The notes under the pieces are model-generated. The model had not been told where the DNA came from. It did no database searches and saw only the letters and a list, made by a program, of their open reading frames with translations. Below are positions 33,062 through 42,249 of a DNA stretch of 64,000 nucleotides, piece after piece; position 1 is the first letter of the stretch; each line of letters begins with the position of its first letter. A program made the position numbers and the translations under genes. This DNA is from Chryseobacterium sp. 18061 (GTDB lineage Bacteria > Pseudomonadota > Gammaproteobacteria > Enterobacterales > Enterobacteriaceae), in contig CACSKA010000003.1 in assembly GCA_902706205.1 (NCBI GenBank), positions 372,001 through 436,000 on the forward strand. Direction: 5' to 3'.

Positions 33062-33791
33062 TGGCCCGGAAAACGCGCCGGTTCTGGTGCTCTCGAACTC
33101 GATGGGCACGTCGCTGTCGCTGTGGCAGCCGCAGATTCAGGCGCTGAGCGCACATTTTCGCGTGCTGCGCTATGACACCCACGGCCATGGGCAAACCACC
33201 AAGCGCGGTAAAGTGACGCTTGTGCAGCTGGGCGAGGATGTGATTGCGCTGCTCGATCACCTGAATATCGACAAGGCCTGCTTCTGCGGGATTTCTGTCG
33301 GTGGCCTGACAGGGCTGTGGCTGGCACGTTTTGCGCCGGAACGTTTTTATGGTTTTGCCGTGGCGAACACGGCGGCAAAAATCGGCGATCAAGCCAGCTG
33401 GCTTTCGCGTGCGCGCGCCGTACGTCAGGAAGGCATGGACGTTGTGGCAGCAGGTACGGCTGACCGCTGGTTCACCCCGGCGTTTCGCCAGCATTCTCCG
33501 GAAGTAGTGGAGCAACTGGTACACGAGCTGACGCACATGGATCCGGAAGGCTACGCTGAAGGTTGCGAGGCGCTGGCCGCGGCAGATTTACGCGCTGAAG
33601 TCAGCGCCATTACCGCGCCGGTGCTGATTATCGCCGGGGAATATGATCCGGTGACCACGCTGGTGGATGCCGATTTCCTGCATAAAAATATCGCCGGTAG
33701 CCAGTGCGTGACGCTGCCCGCATCGCATCTTTCTAACGTTGAAGCCGCAGATGAGTTTGCCTCTGTGGTGTTGAGCTATTTCCGGGGGTAA
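33039..33791 (+). CDS. pcaD: PcaD, 3-oxoadipate enol-lactonase
   Basis: Alpha/beta hydrolase of 250 residues that opens the enol-lactone to 3-oxoadipate. The triad is visible: Ser86 in GISVGG, Asp in GEYDPVT near residue 207, His in PASHLSN near residue 229. It overlaps pcaB and is followed by pcaC after 3 bp. In some bacteria PcaD and PcaC are fused; here they are separate. Confidence 0.93.
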   Translation: MTLHYQIDGPENAPVLVLSNSMGTSLSLWQPQIQALSAHFRVLRYDTHGHGQTTKRGKVTLVQLGEDVIALLDHLNIDKACFCGISVGGLTGLWLARFAPERFYGFAVANTAAKIGDQASWLSRARAVRQEGMDVVAAGTADRWFTPAFRQHSPEVVEQLVHELTHMDPEGYAEGCEALAAADLRAEVSAITAPVLIIAGEYDPVTTLVDADFLHKNIAGSQCVTLPASHLSNVEAADEFASVVLSYFRG

Positions 33792-33794
33792 TGC

Positions 33795-34175
33795 ATGGAC
33801 GATGAAGCACGCTATCAGCAGGGTATGGATGTGCGTCGCAAAGTGCTTGGTGACGCGCACGTAGATCGCACGCTGGATAACCTGTCGCCGCTGAACGAAG
33901 AGTTTCAGAATTTTATTACCCGCTATGCGTGGGGCGAAACCTGGACCCGTCCGGGCTTGAGCCACCACACGCGCAGCATGATTACCATCGCGATGCTCAT
34001 TGCGCTCAACCGCGAGGCCGAGCTGAAAATGCACTTGCGTGCGGCATTCAATAACGGCGTTACGCGTGATGAACTCAAAGAGCTCATCATGCATTCGGCG
34101 CTGTATTGCGGTCTTCCGGCGGCCAACGCGACGCTGCACCTGGCACAACAGGTGTTTGATGAGATGGATGCGTAA
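33795..34175 (+). CDS. pcaC: PcaC, 4-carboxymuconolactone decarboxylase
   Basis: Small decarboxylase of the AhpD-like fold, 126 residues, with the family sequence YAWGETWTRPGLSHHTRS and the region HSALYCGLPAAN. It ends the pca operon. No pcaG or pcaH (protocatechuate 3,4-dioxygenase) follows; REP-like repeats do. Confidence 0.93.
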   Translation: MDDEARYQQGMDVRRKVLGDAHVDRTLDNLSPLNEEFQNFITRYAWGETWTRPGLSHHTRSMITIAMLIALNREAELKMHLRAAFNNGVTRDELKELIMHSALYCGLPAANATLHLAQQVFDEMDA

Positions 34176-34178
34176 AAT

Positions 34179-34274
34179 GCCCGGCGGCCCGGCGTTTGTA
34201 CGGGCTAACGTTTGGTTTTGTGGTGTACTTAGGTTCGATCGGTGTAGGCCCGATAAGCATTGCGCCATCGGGCA
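34179..34274. repeat. REP/BIME-like repeats after pcaC
   Basis: Two REP-type units: TGCCCGGCGGCCCGGCG at the left and GTAGGCCCGATAAGCATTGC with CATCGGGCA at the right, in opposite orientation, between the convergent pcaC and the aminopeptidase gene. Confidence 0.7.
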
Positions 34275-34280
34275 CTCGCA

Positions 34281-35060
34281 TTACGACGGGATCGTTTCGT
34301 CTTTACGCAGGGTCAGTACTTCATAACCGTCAGCGGTCACGGCGATGGTGTGCTCCCACTGCGCCGATAATTTTTTGTCGCGAGTGATAACCGTCCAACC
34401 GTCCTTTTTGGTTTTGATTTTGCTGTCGCCCTGGTTAATCATCGGTTCGATGGTAAACACCATTCCCTCACGCAGCACCTCGCCCGTACCGGGTTTACCG
34501 TAGTGCAGCACCTGCGGCTCTTCGTGCATCTCTTTGCCAATGCCATGCCCACAGTATTCCCGCACCACGCTATAACCGTTGCTTTCCGCATACGTCTGAA
34601 TGGCGTGCCCAATATCGCCCAGCGTCGCACCGGGCTTCACTGCTTTGATGCCTTTCCACATCGCTTCGTAGGTTTTGTTCACCAGCCGACGGGCCAGCGG
34701 CGAAACGTCACCAATCAGGTACATTTTGCTGGAGTCCGCGATCATGCCGTCTTTTTCCAGAGTGATATCGACGTTCACGATAGCGCCGGATTTCAGGTGT
34801 TCCGACTCTTTCGGGATCCCGTGACACACCACTTCATTCACCGAGGTATTCAGCACGTACGGGAAATCGTATTGTCCTTTACTGGCCGGCCGGGATTGCA
34901 GTTGATTGACGATAAAATCTTCGGTGCGATTATTGATATCCATGGTGCTAATGCCGGGCTGAATAAAGTCATCCAGCATGGCAAACACAGAGGCTAACAG
35001 CTCGCCCGCATGACGCTGGCGTGCGAGTTCATCGGCAGTTTTAATGAGAATTGATGGCAT
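34281..35060 (-). CDS. Type I methionine aminopeptidase, second copy
   Basis: Removes N-terminal methionine from nascent proteins. All expected residues are present: His80, metal ligands Asp98, Asp109, His172, Glu205 and Glu236, and His179. The protein has 259 residues and resembles E. coli Map (264) but is clearly divergent, and the essential housekeeping map normally sits by rpsB, so this is probably a paralogue. Its start overlaps the preceding ParD-like gene by 20 bp, so the two are translationally coupled. A plain housekeeping role is not excluded. Confidence 0.88.
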   Translation of the reverse strand: MPSILIKTADELARQRHAGELLASVFAMLDDFIQPGISTMDINNRTEDFIVNQLQSRPASKGQYDFPYVLNTSVNEVVCHGIPKESEHLKSGAIVNVDITLEKDGMIADSSKMYLIGDVSPLARRLVNKTYEAMWKGIKAVKPGATLGDIGHAIQTYAESNGYSVVREYCGHGIGKEMHEEPQVLHYGKPGTGEVLREGMVFTIEPMINQGDSKIKTKKDGWTVITRDKKLSAQWEHTIAVTADGYEVLTLRKDETIPS

Positions 35061-35259
35061 TGATCACCTCCAGTAGTCGATCGGATCCAGATTTCAGCAT
35101 CATCATTTTGATTTGCTGGTAGTTAAGATCCGGGTACAACTCGCTCATCATCCCGAGACGGATCCAGTATTCGGCCTGCGCATTCACCGACCGTGACATG
35201 GCCTTGCTGGCATCACGGATGTCTTCATGCAGCAGGTCGGAGATTTTAACGATACCCAT
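35041..35259 (-). CDS. ParD-like antitoxin-family protein
   Basis: A 72-residue protein with an N-terminal ribbon-helix-helix pattern (MGIVKISDLLHEDIRDASKAMSR written in family style: short strand, two helices) followed by ARG/SVNAQAEYWIRLGMM-like helix, as in the ParD_like family of proposed type II antitoxins. No ParE/RelE-type toxin is adjacent; the partner slot holds a methionine aminopeptidase that it overlaps by 20 bp. It probably binds DNA at its own promoter. Confidence 0.78.
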   Translation of the reverse strand: MGIVKISDLLHEDIRDASKAMSRSVNAQAEYWIRLGMMSELYPDLNYQQIKMMMLKSGSDRLLEVINAINSH

Positions 35260-35389
35260 AAAGCGACACTCTATATATGAAACATATACAAAGCGTATAT
35301 GAATCGTAGCCTGCTGTCACCCTGCGGTTGCGTCCGTAGATCTGCGTTATCAGCGGATCCTGCTTGATCTTTGTCATCAACATATAGTG

Positions 35390-35405
35390 CTGTATATATG
35401 TACAG
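35390..35405. promoter_or_regulatory. LexA (SOS) box of the ancestral umuDC operon
   Basis: CTGTATATATGTACAG fits the SOS consensus CTGT-N8-ACAG perfectly. It lies 22 bp upstream of the truncated umuD and would still respond to LexA. Confidence 0.92.
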
Positions 35406-35426
35406 TTATCATTGGTGGTGATTATT

Positions 35427-35636
35427 ATGCAGTTTTTCACACCCGGCGAATTGCGCCAAATTGTGGCGTTACCTCTCTTTGGAGACCGAGTCTCATGCGG
35501 TTTTCCCAGCCCGGCGCAGGATTACGTTGAGCAGCGTATCGACCTGAATGAATTGATGATTCAGCACCCGAGCGCGATCTTCTTTAAGGGGATACCTTTT
35601 TTCTACGAGTTGCGTGAGCAACAAAATACTGGCTAG
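35427..35636 (+). pseudogene. umuD: Truncated umuD (N-terminal part)
   Basis: The first 54 codons encode a normal UmuD start: FFTPGELRQIVALPLFGDRV, the Cys-Gly cleavage site followed by FPSPAQDYVEQ, and LNELMIQHPSAIFF. After that the sequence changes to unrelated codons (KGIPFFYELREQQ) and stops, so the catalytic Ser/Lys domain is missing. The upstream LexA box is intact. The matching umuC remnant lies 12.4 kb to the right, in the same orientation. Confidence 0.88.
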
Positions 35637-35639
35637 AAC

Positions 35640-36021
35640 TTGATGGTGTTTACTTGATGTTCAAAGGAGCGGTTCATTGATGGATTCATTTGAAAGTTTT
35701 AGGTCTCTGTTTTCAGGTGGGATGCTATGCCATAACAGTAAACTCCCTTATGGGATGTAGTACCATTTTGTTGAGTTAATTATATACTGAAAGTTTGCTG
35801 GAGGAATAATTCTGGCAACATTCTGGATTAAATTCCCACTATCCGCTTAAGAACAGCTTAATCAGCAATGAAATATTTATTATGCCAACAAATGACATCT
35901 TGGTTTAATATGGCTAAAGATAAACGCGAAAAGGCTCAAAGCAACCAAATTGAATGAGGCTTATCATACTGCATGAGCGTAATCGTTGTAATGCAGTAAA
36001 AATCACCTTCCTGGATTTATC
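35640..36021. other. Island left end without recognisable genes
   Basis: About 380 bases of A/T-rich DNA after the umuD break point. I find no supported gene, repeat or RNA. Confidence 0.5.
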
Positions 36022-36363
36022 ATGAAGAAAGTAGAAAACGTAAGGCTTGATGAGTTGATACAACCCGTTTCTGAGGATTGGCCAGATTATGCTAGCCAAA
36101 GGGAAATAAGATCTATGGCCAAAGAGCTCCTTCACTATAGAACGGTTGAACAACATGCTCAGGTCTGGCAGTACCGACAGTCCTGTAAAAACGGAACATG
36201 GTCAGACTGGGCCTATATTTCCGAAAGCAGCTTCCGGCAACATTTTTCGGCATGGGCAAGAAAATGTCGAGGTGTTTTTGAAGGTGCAAGTGCCGAAATA
36301 AGAGCATTAGGCGTTATTGTGCCTTATCAGGCATGTGCTGATTGTTTAAATACATACAAGTAA
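36022..36363 (+). CDS. Hypothetical protein
   Basis: A 113-residue protein I cannot assign. It is rich in Trp and Gln (HAQVWQYRQSCKNGTWSDW near residue 50) and ends with a cysteine pair in ACADC. The region around the ATG has only a weak GGA. The codon use is more A/T-rich than in the flanking backbone, in keeping with the island. Confidence 0.5.
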   Translation: MKKVENVRLDELIQPVSEDWPDYASQREIRSMAKELLHYRTVEQHAQVWQYRQSCKNGTWSDWAYISESSFRQHFSAWARKCRGVFEGASAEIRALGVIVPYQACADCLNTYK

Positions 36364-36570
36364 GCGTTAAATCAAATTGAAACTTGCAGTGCGTACGATA
36401 TAAAAGTGACTAATATATTTGGCACTCAAATTTGATGATGTTGAAATGTTTGATGGCGACATGGCAAATTATCAAATGTGGCTATAGAAGGTGTAGCATG
36501 GTACGGCATATGCGTAGGGAAAAGGCAGTGTCGTACTTTTGAAGAAAATAATGTCTAGTACTGAGGGGGG

Positions 36571-36789
36571 GTGAAGAGAGTGAGAGTCCGGAACGAGTAC
36601 AGAAACAATGAAAGAAAGATATTATTTACCCCGCGTAAAATTAAAAATCAGATGGTCGGGAGCAGAATCGTGATGTTATATCAACAGGGCAGTTATTATG
36701 GAAATCCTGGGGTGAATAATTTGTGGCTGATCGATAAGTTAAAACAGCTACAGGCAACGCTACAGCAATTGCTGGAAGAATACTCCTGA
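36571..36789 (+). CDS. Possible small hypothetical protein
   Basis: A 72-codon frame from GTG with a basic N-terminus and a leucine/glutamine-rich C-terminal helix (LIDKLKQLQATLQQLLEEYS). A second GTG at 36580 is better spaced from a GAGGGGGG tract. No family recognised; it may be spurious. Confidence 0.25.
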   Translation: MKRVRVRNEYRNNERKILFTPRKIKNQMVGSRIVMLYQQGSYYGNPGVNNLWLIDKLKQLQATLQQLLEEYS

Positions 36790-36875
36790 GGTTTACATTT
36801 GTTCTTCGTCGTATTTATATGCATCGCACCAATGATTCAGGTAAAAGGCGATTATAGCGGATAAGACGGACTATT

Positions 36876-37493
36876 ATGCTTAGGAGCGTTATGGGCGGAG
36901 ATAATTCCGCGACGGACAAACTGGTGATGGACGGAGGGTGGGCCAGCGGACATACCCGCGTAGTGATCAAATCTGCCGGGGATGGTTTTAATAAAACTAA
37001 CCAGGGTATTCGTGTTGTTGAAACCTGTAACCAGGGCAGCATAGATGTGAAAACGTTTTCTCTGGACAGCCCGTCAGATGGTTATAGTGGTTATTCATTT
37101 ATGCTCCCTGACTCAGGAAAGACTCAGCTTTACCTCGAGCTGCAGACTCAATTCATCGTGCAGCATTATACCGCGTCCGTTCATACGAACGGTTGTTTCA
37201 TCGCTTTCTGACCCTGAGGTGTTCGCTTACATGTCAACATCAACGATGAAAATTAGGACCCGAAACTGCGTCCGTACAGTGAACTGAACGGGTGGCATGT
37301 TGTTCCTCACAGAGTGCACGCTTTAACACAGATGTGGTACGCGACAAATACCGGCTGACCGCCTGGAATTAAAGGTGGGTATGCAGGGTAACACCAGCAA
37401 GCAAACTAGCATTTGGAGCAGCATTGCAGGCGGAAAAGGCTCTGAAAACTATCGGTGGGTGAAATCCAGAATGGTGTGAGGTATAGCTGGTAG
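36876..37493 (+). pseudogene. Decayed autotransporter (passenger end and beta-barrel remnants)
   Basis: The first readable block (ATDKLVMDGGWASGHTRVVI, NQGIRVVETCNQGSIDVKTF) is the passenger-end segment of a pertactin-type autotransporter; the intact gene downstream has the corresponding DKLVIDGGLADGSS and GIKVVDAINGG. Further on, frame-shifted pieces read NINDEN, LRPYSELNGWH, NTDVVRDKY, DRLELKVGMQGNTSKQTS and finally GVRYSW before a stop at 37491-37493, which is a barrel C-terminus. Several frameshifts and a large deletion make it non-functional. Confidence 0.8.
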
Positions 37494-37804
37494 CCATAAA
37501 ATCGCAGCGGCTATTTCTCCTGTGCGGCCCAATATAATAAATGAATTATTGGTTTCTGTCAGTGTTTGTAGTATTCGGTGAATACCGACTATTTTCGTTC
37601 ATTGAATTTAAAAACATGTAAATGAAATGATTATTCATATATTAAAGCATCACTTGTAACACATATCAGGATGCATCATTTTTAGTTTCTGACGTCCCAG
37701 TCCCGTCGTTCTTACGAATTTAATCTGCGGATCAGGTAATTGCCATGCAGCTTTTATGCGCAATGAATGCAGAGATAAACACTATGATGTCTGGAGGCAT
37801 TCAT
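37494..37804. other. Upstream region of the autotransporter gene
   Basis: Around 310 A/T-rich bases. It contains a perfect inverted repeat GTATTCGGTGAATAC (37571-37585) that could be an operator, and must contain the promoter of the autotransporter. No gene is seen. Confidence 0.45.
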
Positions 37805-40800
37805 ATGAAAATTGTTAAAATCTTGTCCACGGACACGCATGGTGTTCATCGTGCATTTCGCCTGAAAACCTCAGCAGGGTTGGTTGCGGGGGTATTAAGC
37901 TTTGGTTGCATGGATGCCAATGCAGATATCGTAGTCAATACATCCGGTACTGCGGGAATTGCCACTTCAGGTTTATATGTTGATGAAAATATAAAAATGA
38001 ATGCAACCAAAACAACCGGAGTTAAAGCTGAAAACAATACCAATATTTCGCTCAACGGCGGCAGCATTAAAAATAATGCAGTTACCTCCGCAAACGCTAA
38101 AGAACAGGTTGGCATCAGTGTAACTGAAAATAGCCATGTTTCCCTCACCGATACCACTGTATTAATGGATCCTAAAACGGGGGCGGGTGCGGGGGTGGCT
38201 GTGACTGCAAACGAGATGACAGGTATTCTTGTTAATTCTGGCAGCCGGCTGGAACTGGATAATTCCAGCGTAACCCTCGGTGGAGGCGCAAAGGGGAATA
38301 ATAACCGGGGTGTTGTCGTCTCTGGCGATAACACCGCAGCATCCCTGAAAAAATCATCTGTACAAACGTCATCATGGGGAGCTGTGGGGGTCGCTGCAGA
38401 GCAAGGAGCCCGAGTGAGTCTTACAGATGGAACGACCATTCTGACCACCGCGGCCCGCGGTAGCAATGGTGGCAGTCATGGTGTCACTGTTAATGGCCCT
38501 GGAAGCCAATTGCATTCTGAGAATGTCTTAATAAACACGGCGGGCGGCTCGGCATACGGGATAAAAGTGACGGAAGGCGGTAGCCTGGATTTAAAAGACA
38601 CCTCCATTCTCACCAGTGGAGGCTATGGCCATGGGGTCGTAATCGATGGCCCGTCGAGCGCGATAGTTTCAGGGGGCCTTATCCAGACGACAGGAAAAGG
38701 GGCCACAGGTTTGTGGGCCCGAAGCGGCGGCAGTGTCAATCTGCAGGACGGAACGAAAATCGAGACCTCAGGTACTATGGTATCTGCCGCCGCACCGCTG
38801 GATAATGAAAAAACGCTGAGCGTCAGTCATGTGTTACTGGCCAGCGATGATAATACCTCTGTCACTGGTCGGGACCTTCATTTAACCTCCTCCGGGACGA
38901 GCGCCAGCGCGGCAAGAGCCGAGGATAATGCCCGTATCTCATTATTCGACAGTATTATTGAGACCATCGGCGCGGCAACCGCCACGACGACCACCGCAGG
39001 CTTACATGCTTTGTCTGGTGGGGCTATCAGCGGTGCCGGATTGTCTGTCATTGTTACCGGTGTACTCCAGGGCGGAAGCCGGGCCGAAGGGCAAAACAGT
39101 TCCATCACCCTTGATGACAGCACGATTACCGTTAGTGGCGCGGGTAATGCAGCAAACTCTACGGCTGCTGCCAGAGCGTTAGCAGGCGGGACCGTCTCCA
39201 TCTCCCGTTCAGCCATGACGACCTCTGGCCAGCAAAGTCATGGCGTGTCTGTGGAAGGTGCAGGTTCGCGTGCGATAGTTAAGGATACCCGCATTGAAAC
39301 CCGAGGGGTCAGAAGCTCGGGTATCAACATGACGGATGGCGCAACGGCTGACGTCTCAGGCAGTAAAATCAACGTGACAGCTCTGGAAAATGGCACTGGT
39401 CCCTGGTCACCGGGCATTATGCTTCAGGGGGCTGGCTCTATACTCAATCTCAGTCAAAGTGAAGTTTCAACGACTCAGAATACGAGCTATGGCGTCAGAG
39501 CATTAGGTGGCAGCCAGTTAAATGTCGATGCCTCACGAATTAGCACGGGCGGAAATTACTCCACAGGGATTACGGTTGCGGATGCTACAGCAAGCATCGT
39601 CAACACACATGTCGAAACATCAGGCAATGACAATGCCATGGGCATCATCGCAGATGCCGGGGCGGTGGTGACTGTCACTGGCGGGAGTGTGGTGACGACC
39701 GGAAATGGCTCACCGGTGCAAACGAATCTCACCTTTCCACATGCCATGGCATCACGTAATCCGGGTTCCTTCCTGAACGTAGAGGGCACAAACCTTGTGA
39801 CCAAAGGAACACAGGCCTACGGGGTGGTTGTTGATGATGGGGGTAATGCTTCTCTGAAGAATGTCACTGTTCGTACTGAAGGCGACAACTCTACAGGGTT
39901 ATACGCCGGGATCGGCGCGTTAAAACCCGGCAGCGTAAAGTTAACAGCTGATAATGTCGCGGTCGAAACGCTCGGCAAGAATGCAACCGGGGCCTTTGTG
40001 GGGCGCAAATATAAAACAGAAACCGCTGAAATGATGCTGAACAGCGTCACCGTGAATACCCATGGCGATAATGCCGCCGGGTTGTGGTCTGAAGCGGGTG
40101 CGGTACTTGCGGCTCAAAACGCGGTTATACGGACAGAGGGGGCTGGATCAACAGGCGCCCTGGTCAGTAACTCAGCGCTGCTTTCTCTTGAAAATACGGG
40201 GATTACAGCGGAGGGTCATCAGGCTTTTGGCGTGCTGGCAAAAAATGGCGGCAATGTCAGCGGTGAAAATACAGTCGTGTCTGCTCACGGCAGTGGTGCT
40301 GCCGCGCTCGGCGTTCAGGGAACTGACGCTTTGACTGGTAAAGCTGTTTTTGAAAGCAGTGTATTTGCCAGCGAGGCTGGGGCGGGTATTGAGACCAGTG
40401 GTCATGCAGACATTATGCTGCAAAATAGCCGGGTAACAGGCCCGGATCACTGGTTACAGGTGAAGAACGGAGCGGAGAGTCATTCCGGGAATGCCCGACT
40501 TGATCTGTCCGGAACCATTGTCTCGGGGGCTGCGACCACAGAAGCCAGCGCCTATTCTGATGTGTCGATGAGCAATACCAGCCTCTGGCTGATGAACGGT
40601 AATTCAGACCTCAGCACCCTGACGAACAACAACAGTTTTATCAATTTTAGTTCACCGGTGGATGGTCAGTATAAGACGCTACAGGTAAACCGTTATCATG
40701 GTGAAAACGGGACAATAGGCTTAAACACGCATCTTTTTGACGACGCGTCTCCGTCGGATAAGTTAGTGATTGATGGTGGCCTCGCTGACGGTTCTTCGAA

Positions 40801-42211
40801 CCTGAAAATTACCAACACCGACGGGAAAGGGGCGCTTACCCACGGGAATGGGATTAAAGTGGTTGATGCCATCAATGGTGGGATGACGGCAGCCGGAACC
40901 TTTAGCTTGTTAAATAAAGTCAAGGCAGGGCCTTATCAGTACACGCTCTATCGCTCCAGTGTGGACGGAAGTAATGAGCAGGCGTGGTATTTGCGTTCTC
41001 ATAAAGACCCCAATATCCCGGGCAATGATATCGTCATCCCGCCGAATAAACCTGATGATGAAACCCCTACCACGCCACCGGGCGATAAACCGGGAGATAA
41101 ACCCGTCACACCGCCCCCTGACGATAAGCCAGATGAGGGTAAACCGCCGTCAAAGGACAATGAAGGGAAAGGAAATTCCGGAGGTGTCGCTCCCACCAAA
41201 CCGGTTGAACAGCGACCTGCAATCCCGGATTACAGAGCTGAGACTTCGCTTTATCAAGAACTTACGCAGCAGGCCTTATTCTACAATCGCATGCTCATCG
41301 ACAGTCTTCATGAACGTACTGGCGAGCAATTCGCCAGCCTGGAAAATATTAAAAAGGCCGAAGACTCACCCTCAATGAGTTGGGGACGTGCCATTTATAA
41401 AAGGGGAACGCTGGATTTGAATGGACCGGAATCCCGGTTTACGTTGAATGCCATTCAACTGGGCATCGATTTATATCGTAAGACGAATGAAGAAGGGCGC
41501 TCCGATTTTGCTGGCGTGACGGGGAATCTCGGCAAAATAAATAGCAACGTCACGCATACAGATAGTGAATATGCAGGCCGTAACGCCCTGAAGTCGTGGG
41601 GAGTCGGGGTCTACTGGACGCATTTTGCCCCATCGGGCACTTATCTGGATGCCGTTGCCCAGTATAATCGCTTTTATGTCGAGTCTTCACCCCGGGAGAT
41701 TACATCCGTTAAGACAAAGGGTTATGGCTTAGCGGCCTCACTGGAAACAGGTTACCCATGGCAACCTGACGAAAACGTGAAGCGTTTCATTGAGCCGCAG
41801 GCGCAACTGGTTTATTCAACCGCAAAACTGGATAGCCTGCGTGACGAAGCCGCTGCTGTTAACTTTGGTAAAGGTGAGTCGCTGTCAGGCCGGGTAAGTT
41901 TACGTTTTCATCAGACCTGGGATCATGACAGCAAAGCGAAAAATAATGATAAAGCAACCAGAACAACAGTCTGGTTGCGACCGGGTATCTTGCATGAATT
42001 CAAGGGGAAAACCCGGACCGAATTCAGCTCGCAAGATGGCGCCGTGCCTTTCATCACCAATACCTCAGGCACGTCGGGGCAGATTATTGCAGGGGTGGAC
42101 CACCAGTTTAATAAGAGTGTTTCATTAACCGGCTCAATGAGTTATGAAAAATCCCTGCAGGGTGACAGTAAAAATTATGGCGGAATTGTGGGGGTGAAAA
42201 TTAAATTCTAA
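37805..42211 (+). CDS. Autotransporter adhesin-like protein (type Va secretion)
   Basis: A 1468-residue surface protein. The N-terminus has a long signal peptide ending near GCMDANA. The passenger (about 40-1060) is a series of Gly/Ser/Thr/Asn-rich repeats of beta-helix type with recurring patterns such as G..S.G..V..GG..SL...S. A Pro/Asp/Lys-rich linker (PPGDKPGDKPVTPPPDDKP) follows at about 1085-1140, then a C-terminal beta-barrel of about 300 residues ending GVKIKF with terminal Phe. ATG at 37805 follows GGAGG with seven bases between. The cargo function (adhesion, aggregation) is inferred only. A LysR gene faces it. Confidence 0.9.
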   Translation: MKIVKILSTDTHGVHRAFRLKTSAGLVAGVLSFGCMDANADIVVNTSGTAGIATSGLYVDENIKMNATKTTGVKAENNTNISLNGGSIKNNAVTSANAKEQVGISVTENSHVSLTDTTVLMDPKTGAGAGVAVTANEMTGILVNSGSRLELDNSSVTLGGGAKGNNNRGVVVSGDNTAASLKKSSVQTSSWGAVGVAAEQGARVSLTDGTTILTTAARGSNGGSHGVTVNGPGSQLHSENVLINTAGGSAYGIKVTEGGSLDLKDTSILTSGGYGHGVVIDGPSSAIVSGGLIQTTGKGATGLWARSGGSVNLQDGTKIETSGTMVSAAAPLDNEKTLSVSHVLLASDDNTSVTGRDLHLTSSGTSASAARAEDNARISLFDSIIETIGAATATTTTAGLHALSGGAISGAGLSVIVTGVLQGGSRAEGQNSSITLDDSTITVSGAGNAANSTAAARALAGGTVSISRSAMTTSGQQSHGVSVEGAGSRAIVKDTRIETRGVRSSGINMTDGATADVSGSKINVTALENGTGPWSPGIMLQGAGSILNLSQSEVSTTQNTSYGVRALGGSQLNVDASRISTGGNYSTGITVADATASIVNTHVETSGNDNAMGIIADAGAVVTVTGGSVVTTGNGSPVQTNLTFPHAMASRNPGSFLNVEGTNLVTKGTQAYGVVVDDGGNASLKNVTVRTEGDNSTGLYAGIGALKPGSVKLTADNVAVETLGKNATGAFVGRKYKTETAEMMLNSVTVNTHGDNAAGLWSEAGAVLAAQNAVIRTEGAGSTGALVSNSALLSLENTGITAEGHQAFGVLAKNGGNVSGENTVVSAHGSGAAALGVQGTDALTGKAVFESSVFASEAGAGIETSGHADIMLQNSRVTGPDHWLQVKNGAESHSGNARLDLSGTIVSGAATTEASAYSDVSMSNTSLWLMNGNSDLSTLTNNNSFINFSSPVDGQYKTLQVNRYHGENGTIGLNTHLFDDASPSDKLVIDGGLADGSSNLKITNTDGKGALTHGNGIKVVDAINGGMTAAGTFSLLNKVKAGPYQYTLYRSSVDGSNEQAWYLRSHKDPNIPGNDIVIPPNKPDDETPTTPPGDKPGDKPVTPPPDDKPDEGKPPSKDNEGKGNSGGVAPTKPVEQRPAIPDYRAETSLYQELTQQALFYNRMLIDSLHERTGEQFASLENIKKAEDSPSMSWGRAIYKRGTLDLNGPESRFTLNAIQLGIDLYRKTNEEGRSDFAGVTGNLGKINSNVTHTDSEYAGRNALKSWGVGVYWTHFAPSGTYLDAVAQYNRFYVESSPREITSVKTKGYGLAASLETGYPWQPDENVKRFIEPQAQLVYSTAKLDSLRDEAAAVNFGKGESLSGRVSLRFHQTWDHDSKAKNNDKATRTTVWLRPGILHEFKGKTRTEFSSQDGAVPFITNTSGTSGQIIAGVDHQFNKSVSLTGSMSYEKSLQGDSKNYGGIVGVKIKF

Positions 42212-42249
42212 ATCTCAGACTGTGTAATCAGATGTTTTTTGAACACTAA

